Source: an uncultured Bacteroidota bacterium (GTDB lineage Bacteria > Bacteroidota > Bacteroidia > Chitinophagales > Chitinophagaceae). Taken from it: a stretch of 42,495 nt of DNA. The stretch is from NCBI GenBank assembly GCA_938008665.1, contig CALLKA010000049.1, positions 1 through 42,495 on the forward strand. The letters are read 5' to 3'. The translations under genes were made by a program, and so were the position numbers. Under the pieces are notes generated by a model that had not been told where the DNA came from, did no database searches, and was given only the letters and a program-made list of their open reading frames with translations. Shown here in pieces: positions 8,911 to 15,588 of the stretch (position 1 is the stretch's first letter; each line of letters opens with the position of its first letter).

Positions 8911-11241
8911 ATGTGGCATAAACTAGCCGAATTCATTTTAAAGTTTAAGGTATATTGCTTGGCATTTTTATTGGTCATCACCATTGTTATGGGCTATTTT
9001 GCTGCGCAAGTAAAATTGAGTTATGAGTTTACGAAAGCAATACCAGATGACAATCCTAAGTTTGTTATTTATAAGGATTTTGTTAAAAAATTTGGCATTG
9101 ATGGTGCAACCCTTGTAGTGGGCTTTAACACCGATAAAATGTACACCAAGGAAGTATTTAATCAGGTGCATGAGTTGCATCAACAAATAAAACAAATCCC
9201 TGCAGTTACCGAAGTATTAAGTGTGCCATTTGCCTATGAAATACAAAAGGACAGTATGGAAACAAAATTTAATGTTCGTCCTGTATTTTCGGCGCCTTAT
9301 CAAAGCGACAGTTTACTATTAGCGGATGCGCAGAAGTTTGAAAGCTTACCCTTTTATAAAAACTTATTGTACAATAAGGATAGCAATGCATATATCATGG
9401 CAGTGAGCTTTATACCTGATTCCATAAACACAGGTGCTAGAACAAGGATTATTCGATTATTGGAGGAAAAGCTGAATGCCTTTTCAACGAAAACAAATTT
9501 AAGCATCCATTTAAGTGGCTTGCCCTATATTAGAACCATTATTGCAGATCGTATTAAAAAAGAAATGTTATGGTTTTTAATAGGCTCACTTTTATTATCT
9601 GCAATAACGTTATTGCTTTTTTTTAGATCAATACCCGCCACCTTAATGAGCTTAGCAGTAGTGGCAATGGGCGTTATATGGAGCTTTGGCACCATGGTCT
9701 TGATGGGGCAAAAAATTACCTTATTAACTGCATTAATACCCCCATTAGTAGTAGTTATTGGCATACCTAATTGTATTTACTTTTTAAATAAATATCATAC
9801 TGCTTATAAGGAGACCAATGATCGCTCATCGGCTATTATACAAATGGTCAGTAAAATGGGAATTGTTACTTTGTTTTGTAATATAACTGCCGCTATTGGA
9901 TTTTTCGTTTTCGCATTAACCAAAAGTCCATTATTGAAAGAGTTTGGATGGGTATCGGGTATTAATATTATGGCTTTGTTTTTTATCAGTTTATTCTTTA
10001 TACCGCCGGTGCTTAGCTATCTAAAACCACCTACGCCAAAACATACTAAATACTTAGACAATAAATATTTAATACATGTGTTGGTTAAAATTGAACGTTG
10101 GACCTTCAATCATACGAAATGGGTTTTTGGAATCACTTTAATTTTAGTGGTGATTTCAATTGCGGGCGTTTTAAAAATAAAAAAAGAAGCTTTTATTGTT
10201 GATGATCTTCCCAAGAAAGATAAATTATACACTGATTTAAAATGGTTTGAGCAGAACGCAGGCGGTGTAATGCCATTAGAAATTGTTATTGATACTAAAA
10301 AGAAAAATGGTTTAGTTCGTAGTACAAAGCCCTTGGATCATATTGAAACTTTTCAGCAATTTTTACTTACACAACCAGAATTAGGAAAGCCATTGGGTTT
10401 AATGGAAGGCATCAAATTTGCAAAACAAGCATTTTATGATGGAGATTCCAATTCCTATTCGGTTCCATCTGGCACAGAGATGGCTTTTATTGCGCCCTAT
10501 TTAAAGCCAGTGGATGAAAAAGCGATACCCCAAGCTAACGCAGCAAAATCGCCTACTGCTTTATTAAGTAAATTTATTGATACAGATAAAAGAGCGACCA
10601 GAATCAGTGTGAATATGAAAGATATTGGTAGTGCACAATTGCCGATATTTTTAAAACGCATGGATAGTGCTACCCAAGCTATTTTTGACACAACTAACTA
10701 TCATGTTCAAATTACAGGGAGTAGTGTAACTTTTTTAGAAGGAAGTAATTTTATAATCAAAGGGTTAGGAGAATCCATTTTTTGGGCTTTTTTATTGATT
10801 GCAATTTGTATGCTTTTTTTATTCAGGTCCTTTCCAATTCTCATGTGCTCGCTCGTTCCTAATATAGTGCCATTACTTATTACAGCAGGATGTATGGGTT
10901 GGATAGGCGTGTCATTGAAGCCATCGACCGTTTTAGTATTTAGTGTGGCATTGGGTATTGCCATTGATGTTACTATCCGCTTTTTAGTGAATTACAAACA
11001 AGAATTACCAAGGTTAAATTATCAGGTCAATAATACATTAATACAAACAATTAAAAATACTGGGATCAGTATTATATATACGTCCATGGTATTGGTTGCT
11101 GGCTTTGTGATATTTTGTTTTAGTGAATTTGGTGGCACCAAGGCTTTAGGATGGCTTACTTCATTAACATTAGTGGTGAGTACGCTAACTAATTTAATCT
11201 TATTGCCTGCATTGATAAAAACATTTATTAAGCAAAAATAA
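8911..11241 (+). CDS. RND-superfamily (MMPL/SSD-type) exporter
   Basis: This 776-residue protein has the duplicated RND layout. One membrane helix (about 14-32) is followed by a periplasmic loop of about 180 residues (33-215), five helices (about 218-370), another helix (about 403-420), a second large loop and five more helices to the end. The second half keeps the charged membrane motif ALGIAIDVTIRF with its Asp, used for proton coupling. At the matching place in the first half the sequence is VVVIGIPNCIYFLNKY, with Asn instead of Asp. The closest annotations are 'predicted RND exporter' or hopanoid/MmpL-type lipid transporters rather than drug pumps. There is no adjacent membrane-fusion protein or TolC gene, so it may work alone on lipids. 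It is the last gene of the unit ending at the hairpin at 11243-11286. Confidence 0.88.
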   Translation: MWHKLAEFILKFKVYCLAFLLVITIVMGYFAAQVKLSYEFTKAIPDDNPKFVIYKDFVKKFGIDGATLVVGFNTDKMYTKEVFNQVHELHQQIKQIPAVTEVLSVPFAYEIQKDSMETKFNVRPVFSAPYQSDSLLLADAQKFESLPFYKNLLYNKDSNAYIMAVSFIPDSINTGARTRIIRLLEEKLNAFSTKTNLSIHLSGLPYIRTIIADRIKKEMLWFLIGSLLLSAITLLLFFRSIPATLMSLAVVAMGVIWSFGTMVLMGQKITLLTALIPPLVVVIGIPNCIYFLNKYHTAYKETNDRSSAIIQMVSKMGIVTLFCNITAAIGFFVFALTKSPLLKEFGWVSGINIMALFFISLFFIPPVLSYLKPPTPKHTKYLDNKYLIHVLVKIERWTFNHTKWVFGITLILVVISIAGVLKIKKEAFIVDDLPKKDKLYTDLKWFEQNAGGVMPLEIVIDTKKKNGLVRSTKPLDHIETFQQFLLTQPELGKPLGLMEGIKFAKQAFYDGDSNSYSVPSGTEMAFIAPYLKPVDEKAIPQANAAKSPTALLSKFIDTDKRATRISVNMKDIGSAQLPIFLKRMDSATQAIFDTTNYHVQITGSSVTFLEGSNFIIKGLGESIFWAFLLIAICMLFLFRSFPILMCSLVPNIVPLLITAGCMGWIGVSLKPSTVLVFSVALGIAIDVTIRFLVNYKQELPRLNYQVNNTLIQTIKNTGISIIYTSMVLVAGFVIFCFSEFGGTKALGWLTSLTLVVSTLTNLILLPALIKTFIKQK

Positions 11242-11242
11242 A

Positions 11243-11286
11243 AAGTGGATGATTACTATTTGGTTTGCAATAGTAATCATCCACTT
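11243..11286 (+). terminator. Long perfect hairpin, probable bidirectional terminator
   Basis: AAGTGGATGATTACTATT (11243-11260) and its exact reverse complement (11269-11286) form an 18-bp stem with an 8-base loop. It begins one base after the stop of the RND gene and lies before the convergent thioredoxin gene. There is no long T-run, which is common for terminators in this phylum. Confidence 0.75.
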
Positions 11287-11316
11287 CAATTCAATTTATT
11301 CCTGCTCCCTTATTTC

Positions 11317-12453
11317 TTATTGAAATAAATTAGCTAAGGTTTCTTGTAATGTTTGTCCTCTTAGTTCCGTTGCAATAATTTTTCCAGCAGGGTCCACTAA
11401 TACATTAAATGGTATCCCCTCTATTTGGTAGGTGTTTACTACGCTACTTTCCCATTTCTTTAAATCACTTAATTGTAGCCAATTTAATTTGTCATTATTA
11501 ACTGCTTCCAACCAATCTGCTTTATTATCATCTAATGAGATGCCTAAAACGGTAAAATTTTTATTTTTAAACCTTTCATACGCCAATACCACATTGGGGT
11601 TTTCGGCACGACAAGGGCCGCACCAACTCGCCCAAAAGTCAACCAATACATATTTCCCTTTTAAACTACTTAGGGTAATTATTTTACCATTGGCATCCTG
11701 CATTGCAATTTCAGGGGCCATTTCGCCAGCAGTCAATGGACTAGCTTTCGTATTGGCTTGCACTTGTGCATTAATTAAGTTCGCAAATTCAATCAACGGT
11801 GTTGCTTTTGTTTTTTCAGCTGCTGCTTTTGCCAATGCCAATATTTTCGCCGATTCCATGGATCTTAAGCCTAAGCCCAAAGTGTAGTAAATGAATGCCG
11901 GGCTAGTAGCGCTACTAATACTGGTCTCTACAAAATCATTTAAGTTTTTTATCTTATCAACTTTTTGTTTTTGTAACCAGAAGATAGTGCTGTCTTTCCC
12001 GTTTTGCTTTTGGAGTGCATCTAAATTGTACAAGGTTGCAAACAAGGAAGAATCTTTTTGTCTGTATTGTTTTAAAAAATCAAATAAATTAGATGTGCCA
12101 TCAGACCCCTTCACAGTATAAGTGGAATAATTTGCTGCATCTGCGCTAATTTTAATATTGTCCTCGTCGTTGATGAAAATGATTTCGAATTCTTTGTCTG
12201 TAGCCAAGCGGTAAATACCTTCTTGTTTAGCAATAAACTGAAATTCATAATTTCCTGCTTTATCAATGGTGATTGAATCTAAGGTAATAATCGGTTTGCC
12301 ACCATAAGGAACTTCTTGCAAAAGCAATTTTTGATTTTCTGCATTTTTTATATTCCCTGATACGGTAAAATTACCACCACTTTCATTTATTTTGCACCCT
12401 GCAATTAAAAGTGTACAACCGAGCAACCCTGAGATAATTAATTTTGAAAGCAT
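11317..12453 (-). CDS. TlpA-like thiol:disulfide oxidoreductase lipoprotein with DUF4369-type N-terminal domain
   Basis: This 378-residue envelope protein has a lipoprotein signal peptide with the lipobox LIAGC (Cys20). Residues about 27-120 resemble the beta-sandwich DUF4369 found before thioredoxin domains in Bacteroidota (FTVSGNIKNAENQKLLL). A helical linker covers 125-235. Residues about 243-378 are an AhpC/TSA-TlpA thioredoxin fold with W277-C278-G-P-C281 and the cis-Pro region EGIPFNVLVD. The CGPC centre suggests reduction of periplasmic disulfides, for example in cytochrome maturation or of surface proteins. It starts 25 bases after the gatB stop on the same strand and may be read through from it. 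Confidence 0.9.
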   Translation of the reverse strand: MLSKLIISGLLGCTLLIAGCKINESGGNFTVSGNIKNAENQKLLLQEVPYGGKPIITLDSITIDKAGNYEFQFIAKQEGIYRLATDKEFEIIFINDEDNIKISADAANYSTYTVKGSDGTSNLFDFLKQYRQKDSSLFATLYNLDALQKQNGKDSTIFWLQKQKVDKIKNLNDFVETSISSATSPAFIYYTLGLGLRSMESAKILALAKAAAEKTKATPLIEFANLINAQVQANTKASPLTAGEMAPEIAMQDANGKIITLSSLKGKYVLVDFWASWCGPCRAENPNVVLAYERFKNKNFTVLGISLDDNKADWLEAVNNDKLNWLQLSDLKKWESSVVNTYQIEGIPFNVLVDPAGKIIATELRGQTLQETLANLFQ

Positions 12454-12478
12454 ATCGTTTTTTTTATAAATGATTTTA

Positions 12479-13921
12479 TTATTTCAATTTTTGTTCTAAT
12501 AGCTGCATGGTAATTTTAGGGTCGGCCTTTCCTTGACTTAGTTTTTTTACTTCACCAGTAAATAGACCAATTAGTCCCTTTTTACCTTTTTTATATTCAA
12601 TTATTTTTTCAGGATGCATCAATAAAACCTGATCTACCCAGGCTTCCATCTCATCACTTGAATTAGATTGTAATAAGTTATTACTTTTGGCAAATTCCGT
12701 GGGAGATTGCATCTGTTGCATCACTGCTTTAAAAACTTTTCCACTTGCCACTGAAAAATTTAATTGGTTACTTGCGACTAAATCTAGTAGTTCAACTAAA
12801 TAGGGGATATAGGGTAGGAGTGTTTGGTAGCTCGCATTATTTTCATTCAAGTAGGCTCTGATCGGCCCTATTATCCAGTTTGCTGCTGATTTGAATTGAT
12901 TGGTTTGCTTTGTCCATGCAGCATAAAAATCAGCTTCTTCTTTATTTTCACATAGTTGCTCCACGTCATAATCTGATAAAGCATAGGCATCTTTCCATCT
13001 TTTTTTCAATACGCCTGGTAATACAGGCATCGTATTTTCAATGTCTTTAATATATTGTTCTGTTAATTGAAATGGCGCCAAGTCAGGATCAGGAAAATAC
13101 CTGTAATCATTTGCATCTTCCTTGTCTCTAATTGAAAAAGTTGTATCATTATTTGCATCAAAACTTCTTGTTTGTTGTAATATGGTACCACCAGTTTCTG
13201 TAATTTGAATTAATCTGTCAATTTCAAACTCAATAGCTTTTTTTATATTTCGAATTGAGTTTAAATTTTTGACTTCTACCCTGGTACCTAATTTTGTATC
13301 TCCCTTCAATCTGATGGAAATGTTTGCATCACAGCGCAAACTACCTTCTTCCATATTGCCATCACAAACACCAATCCATCTTACTAAACGACGAACTTCA
13401 GTTACAAACAAAAAAGCTTCTTGCGCTGAGTGGATACAGGGTTCTGTAACCATCTCCACTAGGGGAGTGCCTGCTCTATTTAAATCAATGTAAGTGTCTA
13501 ATTCTGAAACATCATGAATACTTTTCCCTGCATCTTCCTCCAAATGAATCCTATTTAGTTGTACTATTTTATCGCTAGCTTCTCCTTTAATTGTAATTGC
13601 ACCTCCCACACAAATAGGTGTGGTATGTTGTGTAATTTGATAGCCCTTGGGTAAGTCGGGGTAAAAATAATTTTTACGTGCAAAGTAATTATTGTTTTCA
13701 ATACGAGAACCACAGGCAATACCTAGTTTAATGGCATATTCGACTGCCTTCACATTTGTTTTAGGCAGGGTTCCAGGATGCCCCATGGTGATTGGGCTAA
13801 TATGGCTATTGGGTTCAGCGCCAAAGGCAGTAGCATCACCACAAAACAACTTGCTCTGTGTTGCTAATTGTGCATGAATCTCTAAGCCAATGACAGCTTC
13901 ATATTTTTCCGCATTTCCCAT
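12479..13921 (-). CDS. gatB: Aspartyl/glutamyl-tRNA(Asn/Gln) amidotransferase subunit B
   Basis: GatB of the GatCAB complex converts Glu-tRNA(Gln) and Asp-tRNA(Asn) to the amidated forms. The sequence has the family signatures YEAVIGLEIHAQL at the N-terminus, the phosphorylation site region SPITMGHPGTLP, FYPDLPKGYQITQ, and the C-terminal YqeY-like helical tail ending MQLLEQKLK. I chose the ATG at 13919-13921 (480 residues) and not an in-frame ATG 15 bases upstream. The first gives the family's normal MGNAEKYEAVIG start, and a TACTTTTG promoter element (13926-13933) overlaps the upstream five codons. GatA and GatC are not in this window, which is usual for a dispersed gat set. Confidence 0.96.
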   Translation of the reverse strand: MGNAEKYEAVIGLEIHAQLATQSKLFCGDATAFGAEPNSHISPITMGHPGTLPKTNVKAVEYAIKLGIACGSRIENNNYFARKNYFYPDLPKGYQITQHTTPICVGGAITIKGEASDKIVQLNRIHLEEDAGKSIHDVSELDTYIDLNRAGTPLVEMVTEPCIHSAQEAFLFVTEVRRLVRWIGVCDGNMEEGSLRCDANISIRLKGDTKLGTRVEVKNLNSIRNIKKAIEFEIDRLIQITETGGTILQQTRSFDANNDTTFSIRDKEDANDYRYFPDPDLAPFQLTEQYIKDIENTMPVLPGVLKKRWKDAYALSDYDVEQLCENKEEADFYAAWTKQTNQFKSAANWIIGPIRAYLNENNASYQTLLPYIPYLVELLDLVASNQLNFSVASGKVFKAVMQQMQSPTEFAKSNNLLQSNSSDEMEAWVDQVLLMHPEKIIEYKKGKKGLIGLFTGEVKKLSQGKADPKITMQLLEQKLK

Positions 13922-13925
13922 GCAG

Positions 13926-13933
13926 CAAAAGTA
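13926..13933 (-). promoter_or_regulatory. -7 promoter element TACTTTTG next to the gatB start codon
   Basis: On the minus strand TACTTTTG matches TAnnTTTG and ends four bases before the chosen gatB ATG. If active, transcription would begin at or within a few bases of that ATG, giving a leaderless or nearly leaderless mRNA. It also argues against the upstream ATG. Confidence 0.45.
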
Positions 13934-13980
13934 CAATTATTTGGGGCTTAATTTTTACTTAAAGTAAACTAAAAAAAACA

Positions 13981-14016
13981 CCCCGAAACTTACTGTTTTA
14001 TCCGTAAGCGTCGGGG
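13981..14016 (-). terminator. Terminator of the PDZ-protein gene
   Basis: CCCCGA (13981-13986) pairs with TCGGGG (14011-14016) and, past a two-base internal mismatch on each side, CTTAC (13989-13993) pairs with GTAAG (14004-14008). On the minus strand the stem is followed by TGTTTTTTTT, so it terminates the transcript coming from the PDZ gene, ending 26 bases after its stop. Confidence 0.8.
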
Positions 14017-14042
14017 CGGTTGTGTGATTTACATTTACTGCC

Positions 14043-15413
14043 TTACAAATCGGCTGTTTTAAGCTTCTTTGGAATTTTCACTTCAATCACACTCTTTTTA
14101 CCATTTCTTGTAATATTAAATTTGAAAACTGTGCCTTCAGTGGCCCCTTTGATGATTGGCTTAATCCCATCCACATCTTTCACTTTTTTATCATTCACTT
14201 CGGTGATTATATCATCTTCTTTTAGTCCTGCTTTTGCAGCTGGTGAATTTTCACTCACTGATGAAATTTTCACGCCCTCGTTTTCTTCAATATCTTCCAC
14301 ACTGATGCCTAACTTTGGTTTTTCGATATTACCGAATAAATTATTTAACTCTGGCATTTGTGGAAATTCAAAACCAAATCTTTGTGATCCATTATTACCC
14401 CTACCTCTAGGTGCGTTTGGAGTCCAGTTAGGTTCGATAGTCATACCTCCATTAGGCACACTGTAACTAAATGATTGGGCTTTATTTTTTTCTAGTTCGG
14501 CAGTTAATTTTATCTTAGCACCATTCTTTAAAATACTAATTTGTATTTTATCGGATGGCTTGTATTTGCCAATAGCTTCATACAAATCTTTTGGCCCTGT
14601 AATTTTTTCGTCGTTAACATTAGTAATAATATCATCCTTCTTAAGGCCTGCTTTTTCTGCTGGACTTCCTTCACTAACTTCATTAATTTTAGCGCCCGAT
14701 TCATTGTCTTCTGATATCACACCCAAAAAAGCGGCGTTACTTTGAGCAGGGGGTACAAAAGTAAAACCATTCACATCTAACTCGCCATTCATGTCCAATG
14801 GCTTGCCTTCCACCAATTTATTTCCTTTACTATTCTTACCAAGTGTTCCCATTCTTTTTAAAATCACGCCATTTTTACCTTGGCCATTAATTCTAGGATC
14901 ATCTTCTGCTACTTCCTCTCCATTGATGATAATTTTATCTCCATCAATTAATACGTTCACTCGCTCTTCTGTAAGTTCACTGTTTTCTTTTTTATCTCCT
15001 GTGTTATTTTTTAAGCCTTTTCCTTCTTTGGTTAGGACTTTAACTGTGACTTCCTTTAGCGCTTTATCATCCTTGTTGTCGGAAGCCTTATTTTTCTTTT
15101 TGGTCGTAATAACAACAACGCCTTTTTCTCCTTTCTTACCATATAAAGCAGTTGCAGAGGCTCCTTTTAAAACATCAATTTTTTCAATATCAGTAGGAGA
15201 AATTTCGTTAACATTCTTCATCTCCTTGCCATCCACAATGTATAAAGGTGTTTCTCCTTTCACCATAATACTTGTGTCTTTCTTATTGCCTTTTACAACC
15301 ACTACTGTTGGCTTTTTAAGATCTAATTTTAAGTTTTGTGTTTCACTTGTTTGCGCAAAACTTATTTGTGTAATTAAACACAAAATTAAAAAACTGCTTA
15401 CTTGCTTGATCAT
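14043..15413 (-). CDS. Exported tandem-PDZ protein with a TonB-receptor-plug-like segment
   Basis: This 456-residue protein has a signal peptide (about 1-20, ISFAQ). Residues about 55-106 read TPLYIVDGKEMKNV..ISPTDIEKIDVLKGASATALYG..GVVVITTKKK, closely resembling the plug segment of SusC-type TonB receptors and the same segment found attached to some BlaR1-like proteins of the phylum. No beta-barrel follows. A charged linker (about 107-225) leads to two PDZ domains: about 228-307 (GVISEDNESG..GLKKDDIITNVND) and about 366-448 (LGISVEDIEENEG..GLKEDDIITEVND). There is no protease domain, so it is not a DegP/HtrA enzyme. It probably acts as a periplasmic scaffold or substrate binder. A TACATTTG promoter lies upstream and its own terminator downstream, so it appears to be a single-gene transcript. 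Confidence 0.8.
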   Translation of the reverse strand: MIKQVSSFLILCLITQISFAQTSETQNLKLDLKKPTVVVVKGNKKDTSIMVKGETPLYIVDGKEMKNVNEISPTDIEKIDVLKGASATALYGKKGEKGVVVITTKKKNKASDNKDDKALKEVTVKVLTKEGKGLKNNTGDKKENSELTEERVNVLIDGDKIIINGEEVAEDDPRINGQGKNGVILKRMGTLGKNSKGNKLVEGKPLDMNGELDVNGFTFVPPAQSNAAFLGVISEDNESGAKINEVSEGSPAEKAGLKKDDIITNVNDEKITGPKDLYEAIGKYKPSDKIQISILKNGAKIKLTAELEKNKAQSFSYSVPNGGMTIEPNWTPNAPRGRGNNGSQRFGFEFPQMPELNNLFGNIEKPKLGISVEDIEENEGVKISSVSENSPAAKAGLKEDDIITEVNDKKVKDVDGIKPIIKGATEGTVFKFNITRNGKKSVIEVKIPKKLKTADL

Positions 15414-15447
15414 ATTTTTAATTTTAAATAAATAGGTATTTATAGAA

Positions 15448-15455
15448 CAAATGTA
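15448..15455 (-). promoter_or_regulatory. -7 promoter element TACATTTG upstream of the PDZ gene
   Basis: TACATTTG on the minus strand is an exact TAnnTTTG match, ending 34 bases before the ATG of the tandem-PDZ gene. A TTTC/TTG stretch lies roughly 18-22 bases further upstream, close to the expected -33 position. Confidence 0.55.
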
Positions 15456-15537
15456 GGGAATTTAATTAACTACGAAACAATTCGCAAATGTTAAATTTTA
15501 GTCAATTTGAAGATTTATATTCGCAGCTCCAAAAAAT

Positions 15538-15566
15538 AAAGCCTTATCAAATATTGATAAGGCTTT
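15538..15566 (-). terminator. Terminator of alaS
   Basis: AAAGCCTTATCAA (15538-15550) and TTGATAAGGCTTT (15554-15566) form a 13-bp stem with a 3-base loop. On the minus strand it is followed by a T-rich tail and ends the alaS transcript, 22 bases after its stop. Confidence 0.85.
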
Positions 15567-15588
15567 GATTATTAGTTAGATAGTTCAA

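Noticed and set aside
8911..11241. A multidrug efflux pump
   Set aside because: No membrane-fusion protein or outer-membrane channel gene is adjacent, and the protein resembles MMPL/SSD lipid-type exporters rather than AcrB.
14043..15413. A DegP/HtrA-type protease
   Set aside because: There are two PDZ domains but no trypsin-like domain and no catalytic triad.
14791..15435. A 214-codon plus-strand frame opposite the PDZ gene
   Set aside because: It is antisense to a well-supported gene with signal peptide and PDZ domains; the hydrophobic, Ser/Leu-rich translation is what reversing a Lys/Glu-rich gene gives.
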